Below, piece by piece: positions 50,647-59,845 of a DNA stretch of 64,000 nucleotides. The notes below the pieces were generated by a model that was not told the DNA's origin, did no database searches, and saw nothing but the letters and a program-made list of their open reading frames with translations. How positions within the stretch are numbered: the first letter of the stretch is position 1; each line of letters opens with the position of its first letter. Source of the stretch: Candidatus Eisenbergiella merdavium (lineage in GTDB: Bacteria > Bacillota > Clostridia > Lachnospirales > Lachnospiraceae); assembly GCA_019119595.1 (NCBI GenBank), contig DWWS01000069.1, positions 1 through 64,000 on the forward strand, given 5' to 3'. Both the position numbers and the translations under genes were made by a program.

Positions 50647-52380
50647 TCAAGAGGCTTCCTCCAGACTCGCTTCCTTCATGTTTTCAAACAACATTGCAGC
50701 ATGCGCCATGTCTCTTATAGCGCTTCTGTATTCTCTGTCGTTCGACTCCAGATATATTTCAATAAATTGTTTCTCCGTTATACCTGCGGACTCCAGATAT
50801 TGATCCATATACTGCTCTATTGCCTGTATATGCCTGTTGATTCTCTCCTGCGTCTCGGGCGGATAAGCATTTATATCCACTTCTCCGCCATTGACTGTAT
50901 CAATGCATACATTGCACATATTTCTGTCTAACGTCTGCGTCAGATAATTCGTATATTCTGACATATTTTTTCTGACGCCTTCTTCTGAAATATTAACAAT
51001 ATCCTTGTATCCAAGAATGCTGTTAATATGGAGTTCAAATACTATCGTTTCACCTGCATATTCCAAAGCCGGCAGATAGGTATCAGGAACATTCCATTCG
51101 AATTCAACCGTGTCTCCCGGTGACTTCCCGATCAGACTTTCCTCGATTCCTTCTATCATCCGGCGGCTTCCAATTACCACACTGTAAGTATCTCCATAAT
51201 AGGTGTCTTTAACTCTGTCAGGAAGAGGCTCTCCATTAATATAGGCTTCATAGGTAAAGCTCACTTCGTCTCCGATATCAATAACCGATTTTCCGGTTTC
51301 GTAAGTCCGTCTGTCCAAACTCCCTAAAAGACGCTCTTCATAGGTTTTGACTTCAAGGGGTTGCGTCGAACAGCCTTTGCCTTCAATAAAATCACCTACG
51401 CTAAATCCCATATAATGATCCTTTTTCATCAAACGATAATAATATATTTTCCCCCCTGTATTCTCCTGCAGCTCCCTCTCTCCCACATAATAATACTGTC
51501 CCAATGCATTGGTATGCTGTCCTTCATTCTCACCATAATATGGCAGGAAAAAAACAACTGCGCGGTTTTTCAGATTTTCATAGGTTTCCTCGCTGAAACC
51601 ACTGTAATCCCATGGGAGCTTTCCTATGATATCATCCGTTCTTTGTATGGACAATTCAATGATTTCCGGGTTATTTTCCAATATATCCTCGTCGATCATC
51701 ACTCTTTTTTCTTTTTCCTTGTCCCAGCCAATAACATAATAGCTCCCGTTTCCGTTAACATGAAGCCCTGAAGCCTCCATTCCCGGAAGAACCACATCCA
51801 TATCTTCCGCAAAATCTACTTCCGCAAGCATTTGATTCAACAGCTTGTCAATCCATGTATACTGATAATTGTTTACCAGCCCATCTCCGTAGTATCCTTC
51901 CTGATAGGCACTGTAAAGCTTCTCCTTTCCTCCTGTTTCGATTGTTCCGAAAACCGCGTTAGAGACCGGATCGATATCCCAGAATGACTGTACGACGAAA
52001 GCCAGTAACACAACACCTGAAAAGAGCCAGATCAGTCTGTCCTGCTTTTCAAAGAGGGTTTTCTGCATTATAATAATGAAAACAATGCTAAGGATAACAG
52101 CAGCTATTATATTATACCTGTACAGGCTGGATGTAACATAAATCAAAGAAAAGATTATAAAAGCCGCCATTCCGCCGCATAATCCGGCATACCTTTTTCT
52201 GTAGCCTGCGTTTCCGGCTTCCTGCCGGTCTGAGGCCCGCAGTCTTTTCAGCTTTCCTGCGCCCCATATTGCAAATAAGGCTACTATGCACCCAAAAATC
52301 AGCCATGAGAAATTCATAAAGAAAAACTGTTCCAGCTTATATATGATATAGCCCCATTCTATCCCGAAATGATTGCTCAT
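50647..52380 (-). CDS. Membrane protein with extracellular FKBP/trigger-factor-like domain
   Basis: A 577-residue protein: four or five N-terminal helices, a large extracytoplasmic region, then about residues 380-470 with an FKBP-type peptidyl-prolyl isomerase pattern (EVSFTYEAYINGEPLPDR, SVVIGSRRMIEGIEESLIGK, SPGDTVEFEWNVPDTY), and a helical tail like the C-domain of trigger factor. It may be a folding factor, or the outer half of a GT-C transferase. The reading frame just upstream still codes (DEDKNTD, stop, ELMESV) and follows on from the end of the preceding gene, so the two ORFs may once have been one protein. ATG at 52380 follows GGAG. Confidence 0.6.
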   Translation of the reverse strand: MSNHFGIEWGYIIYKLEQFFFMNFSWLIFGCIVALFAIWGAGKLKRLRASDRQEAGNAGYRKRYAGLCGGMAAFIIFSLIYVTSSLYRYNIIAAVILSIVFIIIMQKTLFEKQDRLIWLFSGVVLLAFVVQSFWDIDPVSNAVFGTIETGGKEKLYSAYQEGYYGDGLVNNYQYTWIDKLLNQMLAEVDFAEDMDVVLPGMEASGLHVNGNGSYYVIGWDKEKEKRVMIDEDILENNPEIIELSIQRTDDIIGKLPWDYSGFSEETYENLKNRAVVFFLPYYGENEGQHTNALGQYYYVGERELQENTGGKIYYYRLMKKDHYMGFSVGDFIEGKGCSTQPLEVKTYEERLLGSLDRRTYETGKSVIDIGDEVSFTYEAYINGEPLPDRVKDTYYGDTYSVVIGSRRMIEGIEESLIGKSPGDTVEFEWNVPDTYLPALEYAGETIVFELHINSILGYKDIVNISEEGVRKNMSEYTNYLTQTLDRNMCNVCIDTVNGGEVDINAYPPETQERINRHIQAIEQYMDQYLESAGITEKQFIEIYLESNDREYRSAIRDMAHAAMLFENMKEASLEEAS

Positions 52381-52417
52381 AACGCTCTCCATCAATTCTT
52401 AATCTGTATTTTTATCC

Positions 52418-54067
52418 TCATCCCCAGGTAGTGAGGCCTCCCTGCATCAGCATATTCAGCACAATGCATATTCCGGTGGCAGCTCCAGCCCAGTTTCCCT
52501 TATCCTTGCAGGCCCCCTCTGTCTTTTCCCTGATGCTCCCCGCATTGGTTGCCAACCTATAAAGCATTCTGACGGCAAAATATCCAAACGCAACCACCAT
52601 CCCCGGTTCCTTTGTCTGCGTCATCATGACCGCCCAAAAAGTCATCAGGATATAATTTTCTCTATATTCTGAGTACAGCAGATAAATAAAAAAAACTGCC
52701 ATAACATAATCCACATTTACATAGGAAAATGTTCCTAAAAATACTGGCGTAACAGAAACGAGAAGTGTAAAGTACGCCGCTTTCAGATCGGTCAGCTTCA
52801 GCCAGTAATTTTTAAATAATCCATACATACAGCAGATGGCCGCAAGTGTTAAAATCAGATTGATGATCTGCACCCCTGTCACTCCCCTGGGATTCAGGAA
52901 CTCTCCAATCGCCATAACCAGCGAAAAACCAAGGGAGGTGTGATTTGCCAGGCGAAAGCTTTCCCAAAAGCTGTCCCAGGTAAAAGTAAAATTTTTACAC
53001 GCTGTTCCCAGCCGATAATAATATTCTCCGGCATCCCATCTTTGTATCGTCCCGATCATCCAAACCCTCAGCAGGAAAGATATCAGCAAGAGGGCCATAA
53101 GATATTTTCGTTCCTTCCATATGTTTACTATTTTTTCCTTTATTCTTCGTTTTGCTTTTCCATTATACAGGAAATAAAAGTATCCGTAAAACAGGTTCAT
53201 TAAATACACGCAGAAAACATAACCCCCGCAAATCAGCTTGTTGCTCAGCAGCGCCTTGTCTGAGCCGCCATTGAAAAGAGCGCTGAGCAGAAAAACTGCT
53301 ATGATGTCCAAAATGATCAGAGTCTGAGACATCCTGTGCCGATTCATAACAAAGCCAAATGTTTTTCGGAATTCAGGCAGGAAAACAAGGCCTGCAGCAA
53401 GCAGGACCAGCCCTGACGCCAAAAGTATTTCCAGGATCAATACAGTCCCGTCATAGCTGTCCACCGACCGGAATGTATATCCGGCAACCAATGTCCGGTT
53501 TGATTTATTTTCGTCAACATACAGATCTCCTGTTACCTCTGCATTAGCCTCCCGCTCTACCAGCATAACAGAAGGAACTTCCTCCCCGGTTTCTGTAACG
53601 GTTATCTTCAAAGCATAATAGGTTCCGGCTCTGACAGGGAGATTTGTTCTGATTTTTGTCACTTCACCAGCATTCAGATCCTTTAAAAACAGATTTTGTT
53701 CAAACAGAACCTCATCCTGTAAGGTGCATATCTGAATCTGCACTGCTCCGGCTATTTCCCCGCCTACATTATAGAAAACCGGGCTCAGCTCCAGCAGTTG
53801 TGTGGTTACCGCTTTAAAATGCTGATTGACAGTTATTCCCGGATCCAAATGGAATTGTATATAATTCTCCGGAATCTCCTCCAGCATATAGGTGTCGTCT
53901 CTGTAAATGTTGAAATTATTTACAAGAATAAGCACATCAGCAATCAATACAAGAATCAGCACCGCAATAGCAGCCATTTTCATTTTTAATCGTAAAGACT
54001 GCCTGCGAATCCTGACTTCACCTATATTTTCCGACCGGTTTTTCTTTCTTTTTCCTCTTTTACCCAT
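52418..54067 (-). CDS. GT-C-type membrane glycosyltransferase-like protein, possibly truncated
   Basis: A 549-residue protein with a basic N-terminus, one helix, an extracytoplasmic beta-rich domain (about 60-215), and then about nine helices. The loop RVWMIGTIQRWDAGEYYYRLG carries the acidic motif expected after early helices in GT-C enzymes. It ends abruptly right after a helix (VLNMLMQGGLTTWG). It overlaps the upstream SDR gene by 46 bases, yet AGGAAA supports its ATG. See the neighbouring FKBP-domain protein for evidence that the gene is split by a frameshift. Confidence 0.62.
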   Translation of the reverse strand: MGKRGKRKKNRSENIGEVRIRRQSLRLKMKMAAIAVLILVLIADVLILVNNFNIYRDDTYMLEEIPENYIQFHLDPGITVNQHFKAVTTQLLELSPVFYNVGGEIAGAVQIQICTLQDEVLFEQNLFLKDLNAGEVTKIRTNLPVRAGTYYALKITVTETGEEVPSVMLVEREANAEVTGDLYVDENKSNRTLVAGYTFRSVDSYDGTVLILEILLASGLVLLAAGLVFLPEFRKTFGFVMNRHRMSQTLIILDIIAVFLLSALFNGGSDKALLSNKLICGGYVFCVYLMNLFYGYFYFLYNGKAKRRIKEKIVNIWKERKYLMALLLISFLLRVWMIGTIQRWDAGEYYYRLGTACKNFTFTWDSFWESFRLANHTSLGFSLVMAIGEFLNPRGVTGVQIINLILTLAAICCMYGLFKNYWLKLTDLKAAYFTLLVSVTPVFLGTFSYVNVDYVMAVFFIYLLYSEYRENYILMTFWAVMMTQTKEPGMVVAFGYFAVRMLYRLATNAGSIREKTEGACKDKGNWAGAATGICIVLNMLMQGGLTTWG

Positions 54068-54972
54068 TTTATTGTTTTCCTGATTCCCGTTTCAAAAGAT
54101 ATCTGAGGCTGAAATCCTGTATCCGCCATAAGCTCTGACGGATCGGCACACAAATACATCACCTGTCTGTCTCCATACGGCACTTCCCCCAGCCCAAGCC
54201 TGAGCGTCGGATCTATTGCATCTCTCAGCATATAGATATACTCCTTCAGAGATTTTTCCTCTCCGCTCCCTAAACAGTATGTTTTTCCATCAACGCCGTT
54301 CTCCCCAAGCATCAGCATGGCTCTGGCGGCATCTTCGCTGTAGAGATAATCCCAGATCTGCTCACCTGATGTAAGCGAAGGAACTCTTCTTTCAAGAAGC
54401 GCGCTGATCAAAGAGCTGATCATGCTTCCTTGTCCGTCATATGGGCCATATACACTCAATATCCTTGTCCAGATGTGCCGCATTCCTATCATATGCGCTT
54501 CCTGCCGGCTCATTTGTCCGGCACATAGCTTAGCCATCCCATATCCGTTTTCCGGATTTGTCGGCGTACCGCCGCACAGCTTTTCCTGCGTTCTTCCATA
54601 TTCCGCCTGTGATCCGGCCCCGATAAACGTATGACATCCAAGACGTTTCGCAAGATGAACTGCGTCAAGAGTATATTTTACATTTTTATTCTGAAGGTAC
54701 ATGTCGTTTCTGGCCGCTCCTGTCGTACCCGTCCAGGCAAAATGATAAAATATATCGTAATCACCCTTCCAGCCAGCTTCCAGCTCTGAAAATTTTTCCA
54801 TATCAGCGTATAATACCTGGAGCAGAGGATGCTGTGGTATCCTTAATGCGCGTGTGGAGCCGTTCCGGCAAAGTATCAAAACCTCCATTCCTCTATTTAT
54901 ACATTCCTGCACTACGGCCATACCCACCGCTCCGGTAGCCCCGGATATGACTGCACGTTCTATTTTCATCAT
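54022..54972 (-). CDS. NAD(P)-dependent sugar epimerase/dehydratase/reductase (SDR)
   Basis: A 316-residue extended SDR: AVISGATGAVGMAVVQE nucleotide loop, FYHFAWTGTTG, GAGSQAEYGR, catalytic YGMAK (NGYGMAKLCAGQM) and RILSVYGPYDG. The pattern is near CDP-sugar 4-keto reductases and epimerases of the RfbJ/YerF kind. It could be the last step for a CDP-3,6-dideoxy or branched sugar made by the operon at 6853-12895, but it lies 41 kb away and may use another nucleotide sugar. It overlaps the preceding GT2 stop by one base. Confidence 0.75.
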   Translation of the reverse strand: MMKIERAVISGATGAVGMAVVQECINRGMEVLILCRNGSTRALRIPQHPLLQVLYADMEKFSELEAGWKGDYDIFYHFAWTGTTGAARNDMYLQNKNVKYTLDAVHLAKRLGCHTFIGAGSQAEYGRTQEKLCGGTPTNPENGYGMAKLCAGQMSRQEAHMIGMRHIWTRILSVYGPYDGQGSMISSLISALLERRVPSLTSGEQIWDYLYSEDAARAMLMLGENGVDGKTYCLGSGEEKSLKEYIYMLRDAIDPTLRLGLGEVPYGDRQVMYLCADPSELMADTGFQPQISFETGIRKTIKWVKEEKERKTGRKI

Positions 54973-56090
54973 TATTTTCCTATTTCCCTTTTTGCCTTTT
55001 TATAATGATCCACTATCAGATGGTAGATTCCCTTCTGAAGCTTTGTAAATTTTTTATTCTTTTCTCCGATAAGCCTGCAAAAAGCCTCCCTGTTCAACGC
55101 GAATCCATGACTCCCTCTTTCCATCAGCTCCATCTTAGTCATTATCTGATAAAAGCACAAATTCGCCCAAAATGTTTTAAATATTTTAGCCGTTTTAAAA
55201 TATTTCCCAACAGCATAACGGTAAAAAAAGTACTCCTTTATACAAATATTCATCCATAATCCCGCTGAGCTTGAGGAATCCTGTCCCCCCCATATTCTTG
55301 TCAGGTAAAGAGGCAGGCCACACTCGTAATGATTAAAATAGTATGCAAATTTCGCTGTCATGACATAGTCTGCCATTCCTGAATTGTAATTCGGGAATCC
55401 GCCCATCTGCACATAACATTTTCTGCGTATAAACGCTCCCTGCCATTTTCCATCAAACCAAAAGGAATAATATCTTGGATTCACCTTGTAGATCTTACAT
55501 CCTTCGTTTATCTCCTCCGCAGACTGCCAGCCCTGCGGCATTCTGTCCCTGAATTCCTTGGGACTGCAGCTCAGCCAGTTAATTTCCGGGTACTGTTTTA
55601 CTGCTTCCGTCATTTTCTTCATATACGCTGGTGAAAGAAGATCATCATCATGCAGAAAGCAAATCCATTCACCGTCAGCCAGCATCGCTCCCCTGTCAAA
55701 ATTGTTAGCAACCGTTTTAGCATGGCGGTAATACAAGATCCTCTTATCATTTATTTCCTCTATCAGCCTATGTGTATCGGTTTTCACCTGCAGATCCGCG
55801 CCTTCATTATCCGCGACAATTATCTCAAAATCACCAAAGCCTTTCTGCATAAGAACGCTTTCAAGCGCTTCCCTTAACATCTGCGGCCTTTTATAAGTTG
55901 TCAGAATCACAGAAACTAACGGGGTACTCCCGCTTTTTTGCCCCCACGCAAGCACAGATGGGATATCGCTTTCCTTCGCAGAAAGCTCCTGCTTCTGAAA
56001 GAAATCATACCCTTCCAGCTTTTTCCTCTCCTCTTCTGAATAGTGGAACCTTTCATACTGCTCCTGCTCTTCTTTTGATTTATATTTCAT
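54972..56090 (-). CDS. GT2 glycosyltransferase
   Basis: A 372-residue GT2 enzyme with a charged N-terminal extension of about 55 residues, then VSVILTTYKRPQMLREAL, IIVADNEGAD, and the metal site FLHDDDLLSPAYMKKM. The acceptor region has QGAFIRRKCYVQMGGFPNY and MADYVMTAKFAYYF. It is part of a tightly packed operon: its start overlaps the previous stop (ATGA) and its stop overlaps the next start. The sugar is unknown. Confidence 0.82.
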   Translation of the reverse strand: MKYKSKEEQEQYERFHYSEEERKKLEGYDFFQKQELSAKESDIPSVLAWGQKSGSTPLVSVILTTYKRPQMLREALESVLMQKGFGDFEIIVADNEGADLQVKTDTHRLIEEINDKRILYYRHAKTVANNFDRGAMLADGEWICFLHDDDLLSPAYMKKMTEAVKQYPEINWLSCSPKEFRDRMPQGWQSAEEINEGCKIYKVNPRYYSFWFDGKWQGAFIRRKCYVQMGGFPNYNSGMADYVMTAKFAYYFNHYECGLPLYLTRIWGGQDSSSSAGLWMNICIKEYFFYRYAVGKYFKTAKIFKTFWANLCFYQIMTKMELMERGSHGFALNREAFCRLIGEKNKKFTKLQKGIYHLIVDHYKKAKREIGK

Positions 56091-57049
56091 ATCCCTTCAC
56101 CTGCCCGCTTTTTCAGTTTCCATATTCCGATTAAAAGTGATGTCGCATGCCGGGCCACGAAATATCTCAGACACCTGCTTTGCGCATCTGCCAGATCAAA
56201 CATCTTCTTATATTGTCTTATATAATATCCCTTTTGCTCATCTGATACATTCCTGATAAAACAGGCATTATAAAGCTGCGTCATACAAAAACAGGCATCC
56301 TTCTTCAGGATGTCCTCCGGAACCCTTTTCTGCCTGAAAAATTCATGCCTTTCTATCAATGCGTCATAATAATCCGTTTCTTTTTTTACATTACTTTGAT
56401 GAAGAATACTATTGGGCCTTTGATAATAATAATATAACTTCTGCTGCGTATAGTAAACCCTATCCGTCTTAAACCAGAAACGATAGGTGGAAAACTCATC
56501 CTCCCGGTATCTTCCCTTCGGAAAACTAAAATCCCGGAACAGCGAATAATGGAACAATTTACAGCAGGAAATAACAATATCAGTTCGCCTGTCCGTAAAC
56601 AGCAAACGAACGATATTTTCTGATTCCCACACTTCACCCTTTTCTTGGCTTACAGCTTCTGACGGCGTCTCTCCTTCGCTAAAGGTCTGAAAGGAGCATA
56701 TTCCCAATTTGACATCTGACCTTCGAACTCCTTCATAAAGGATACGATACATATCAGAATGAATGTAGTCATCACCATCCACAAAGGAAATCCAGTTTCC
56801 GGAAGCCTCCTGAACTCCACGGTTCCTGGCATCAGACAGTCCTCCGTTTTCTTTGTATATATACCGGATTCTGGAATCCTTTTCAGCATACATACGGCAT
56901 ATTTCTCCGGATTTATCTGTAGAGCCATCATCTATCAACAGAATCTCAATTTCCTGGAGTTTTTGCCTTAGCAGCGATTCAATGCAGCGCGCAACATACA
57001 ATTCGATATTATATACCGCAACAATTATGCTGATCTTTTCTTCTCTCAT
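56087..57049 (-). CDS. GT2 glycosyltransferase (EpsJ-like)
   Basis: A 320-residue GT2 enzyme: ISIIVAVYNIELYVARCIES, ILLIDDGSTDKS, GGLSDARNRGVQEASG, metal site FVDGDDYIHSD and the conserved FPKGRYREDEFSTYRF. It resembles the exopolysaccharide transferases EpsJ/WcaA of Firmicutes. It starts 10 bases after the flippase gene and overlaps the next GT2 gene. It does not belong to the paralogous GT2 family that opens the three export cassettes, lacking their EINYNG and GEDY blocks. Confidence 0.85.
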   Translation of the reverse strand: MREEKISIIVAVYNIELYVARCIESLLRQKLQEIEILLIDDGSTDKSGEICRMYAEKDSRIRYIYKENGGLSDARNRGVQEASGNWISFVDGDDYIHSDMYRILYEGVRRSDVKLGICSFQTFSEGETPSEAVSQEKGEVWESENIVRLLFTDRRTDIVISCCKLFHYSLFRDFSFPKGRYREDEFSTYRFWFKTDRVYYTQQKLYYYYQRPNSILHQSNVKKETDYYDALIERHEFFRQKRVPEDILKKDACFCMTQLYNACFIRNVSDEQKGYYIRQYKKMFDLADAQSRCLRYFVARHATSLLIGIWKLKKRAGEGI

Positions 57050-57059
57050 ACAACGCTCT

Positions 57060-58805
57060 TTACTCCTGCTCCAGTTCTACCCTTCTGACATCTCCGTTTT
57101 TTACTTCATATACTACATCGCAATTTTTAATTGTAGTCAATCTGTGCGCTATAATAATCAGTGTTTTACTTCCTGCCAGTCCTTCGATCGCTTCCATAAC
57201 AGCCCGTTCCGTTTCGTTATCCAATGCGGAGGTTGCCTCATCAAGGACAAGCACATCGGGATCATTATACAGAGCACGCGCAATTCCGATTCTCTGCCTC
57301 TGTCCGCCTGACAGACGCACCCCGCTTTCTCCAATTACTGTCTCCAGGCCATCCTTTAATCCCTCCACAAATTCCTTTAGCTGTGCTTCTCCAACTGCCC
57401 TTTCCAGGCGCTTTTCATCTATTTCCCGGGCAGGAATACCATATGCGATATTTTCTCTGATAGACGCATCCATAAGATAAATAGACTGAGGAATGTAACC
57501 GATATTTTTATGCCAGGCATTCATATGCTCCCGTATATCCGTACCATCCACACAGATCCTGCCTCCGGTAGGCTCCAGTACGCCGAGGATAATATCAGCC
57601 AAAGTCGTCTTACCGGCTCCGGAAGGACCGATCAGCGCTATCGACTGATTTTTCTTTATTTCAATATTGACATGCTTCAGCACATCCTCATCGGCATCCG
57701 GATATCGAAAAGACAGATTCTCCACCAATATAGAGGAGCTTACCGTAAGAGGCGCCTCTTCTTTTTTACGCATTTCTGTTTTTTCCAGCCGCTCTACCTC
57801 CCTCAGGTCGTGATAAACGGAGTGAATGGACGACTTGGTGAACATGAGTACGCTCATGTAGCTGGTTATCCTGTTTATAGAGGGCATCAGCCGAAAGGCT
57901 GCGATCGCAAACACAGAAAGCGTGGAAACAAAATAAGTACTGTTTGTCCCACGCATCAGCTTAAAAATAATTACGGCAAGCAAGGAAGCGATACATATAG
58001 CCTCCATAACCGGGCGCGGCGCTACCTGTAGGAAACGGTACTGCCGGTCATATCCTGCGCTTTTTTTATAATTATAATCAAACTGCTCAAGAAAGTATTC
58101 TTCCCGTTCAAGGATTTTGGTTTCCTTAATTCCCCCAAAGGACTGCTGCAGCCACTTTACGATCAGTGCTGCATACTTTCGGTTTTCATTGCCGATCTGT
58201 GAAATATAATTTTTGAATCCTTTTGCGAATATTACCAGAAAGAGTCCCATGATGACTCCGACACCAATGGTAATCGTTTTATCCATAATAAACAGATAAA
58301 TACCAAGAACGGCACATACACAAAGCTCTGTAATGAGCTGGAGGATTGACAAAACCCCTTCAAACATTCGCTCCGTATCCGTGCTGATATTTCGCATCAG
58401 CTCCGAGCTTGTATGAACTCTGTGGTAAGCGTATGGCTGCCTCAGATAAGCATTCAGCATCCTGGTCGCAACTCGTCTCCTGTTTTCATATGTGAAACGA
58501 TACTGCATATTATACATGAAACACAGATACAGATTTTTTACAACATAAATGAAGATCAGGGCCGCCGCCACAAAAATTATAAAGTCAGTATTATTCTGAA
58601 AGCCCAGGGAATCATAAAGCAATTTAAGATACCACTGTTTCTGGATAGACGAAGGATCCATTACAACATTAATAAACGGCATAATGGCAGTTACGCCAGC
58701 AAGCTCCAAAAAGGTTCCTATTCCGATCGCGATCAGAAGCAGTAGCAGACCAATTTTCTGCTTTCTATTAAAAATATATCTAAATTCCTTCAACGTATTT
58801 TTCAT
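57060..58805 (-). CDS. PglK/MsbA-like ABC flippase (fused permease-ATPase)
   Basis: A 581-residue half-transporter with six N-terminal helices and a C-terminal ATPase: Walker A GPSGAGKTT, Q-loop YIPQSIYLMD, signature RLSGGQRQRIGIARAL, Walker B DVLVLDEATSALD and the H-loop IIAHRLTT. The PglK-like features are the N-terminal ELAGVTAIMPFINVVMDP and coupling segment IKETKILEREEYF. Homologues flip lipid-linked oligosaccharides, so this operon probably uses a flippase route distinct from the three Wzm/Wzt exporters. ATG at 58805 with GGAG is chosen; a start 21 bases upstream is possible. Confidence 0.88.
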   Translation of the reverse strand: MKNTLKEFRYIFNRKQKIGLLLLLIAIGIGTFLELAGVTAIMPFINVVMDPSSIQKQWYLKLLYDSLGFQNNTDFIIFVAAALIFIYVVKNLYLCFMYNMQYRFTYENRRRVATRMLNAYLRQPYAYHRVHTSSELMRNISTDTERMFEGVLSILQLITELCVCAVLGIYLFIMDKTITIGVGVIMGLFLVIFAKGFKNYISQIGNENRKYAALIVKWLQQSFGGIKETKILEREEYFLEQFDYNYKKSAGYDRQYRFLQVAPRPVMEAICIASLLAVIIFKLMRGTNSTYFVSTLSVFAIAAFRLMPSINRITSYMSVLMFTKSSIHSVYHDLREVERLEKTEMRKKEEAPLTVSSSILVENLSFRYPDADEDVLKHVNIEIKKNQSIALIGPSGAGKTTLADIILGVLEPTGGRICVDGTDIREHMNAWHKNIGYIPQSIYLMDASIRENIAYGIPAREIDEKRLERAVGEAQLKEFVEGLKDGLETVIGESGVRLSGGQRQRIGIARALYNDPDVLVLDEATSALDNETERAVMEAIEGLAGSKTLIIIAHRLTTIKNCDVVYEVKNGDVRRVELEQE

Positions 58806-58870
58806 CTGCGCTTCTCCATCTGGCATTCCATCCTGTGATCCTTACTGCATTGGCCGATCCCGCAGCAAAT

Positions 58871-59815
58871 TCAATACAGCCCCAGGTCATACACATACTG
58901 ATATTCATATCCCCCGCTCATCAGCAATGCACCATATGTTCCCCCTGCGCTCCCCGCCACAAGACAGTCGCACATAGCCAACAGAAGGATATTGATCAGA
59001 TATTCTTTTCCCTTTAAATATCTGTCATTCTTTCTTTCATATTCGATATCGTTTATATTAGCGTTTCCTGTATTTTTGCAGCGTTTTGCCTCTGTCACCC
59101 GAAGCCGGTCTCCGAAGGCAGACGCAAATTTTCTGTAGATTTCATCGTCTTCAGTCGCAAGATACAGCATCTCGCAGTTTTTCATCCGCATGATCTCTTT
59201 CGCCTTCCGGATTACCTCATCGGCTTCCGGCTGAATGGGATGATTAGCCGGACGATTATTTTTATAATCTGTTCCTCTGCAAAGCACTCCCAGAACTCTC
59301 TTTTTGCCAAATAAGCTGCTATACAGTTCCTCTGCCTCCCTTTGGATCTCTTCATTTACTCTCAAATATTTATGGAAAAAATTTCTCCACTCCTCACACA
59401 GTTCTTCATCCAGCGTGATCTCCCTTCCCGGAAAAATATTCTCATCTGTGATCAGCCCGGAGCTTAATATAATATTTTTGCTTCTTCCAATATCCTCAAG
59501 CGTATATCCGCAGGGCTGTTCAAAATAAAATTCCCATGCATTTTTCTTTCCGATTTCTTCCTCCTCCAAGTAAGAATTTGCGTTTCTCTGCATATCGATC
59601 ACCGGGATATATCCCTGTTCAACCGCTTGGCGAACCAACCCCATATTCGTCATGACATAAGAAAAAAGTCCCACCTTGCAGGTCGCACGCCGGACCACAA
59701 AAAAAATCTTATCAGGATTTTCCTCTCCCAAAGAAATCTTTTTTTCTCTCCACTTATACCGGACATAAAGCTGGTCAACGGCCGGTATCCCTTTCAGTAA
59801 TTTTTTTATTCCCAC
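58871..59815 (-). CDS. Fucosyltransferase-like GT-B protein
   Basis: A 314-residue protein without membrane segments. The block GVLCRGTDYKNNRPANHPIQP resembles the HxRRGTD-type GDP-fucose site of alpha-1,6 and O-fucosyltransferase-like families, and EMLYLATEDDEIYRKFASAFGDR followed by LLAMCDCLVAGSAGGTYGALLMS fits their C-terminal half. The donor is therefore likely GDP-fucose or a related sugar, though the His of the classic motif is replaced. It is in the operon between a GT-D-like protein and the flippase. No GDP-fucose synthesis genes are in the window. Confidence 0.6.
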   Translation of the reverse strand: MGIKKLLKGIPAVDQLYVRYKWREKKISLGEENPDKIFFVVRRATCKVGLFSYVMTNMGLVRQAVEQGYIPVIDMQRNANSYLEEEEIGKKNAWEFYFEQPCGYTLEDIGRSKNIILSSGLITDENIFPGREITLDEELCEEWRNFFHKYLRVNEEIQREAEELYSSLFGKKRVLGVLCRGTDYKNNRPANHPIQPEADEVIRKAKEIMRMKNCEMLYLATEDDEIYRKFASAFGDRLRVTEAKRCKNTGNANINDIEYERKNDRYLKGKEYLINILLLAMCDCLVAGSAGGTYGALLMSGGYEYQYVYDLGLY

Positions 59816-59845
59816 GTTTTCAGCCCTTCATTGTCCGCTCATCTT

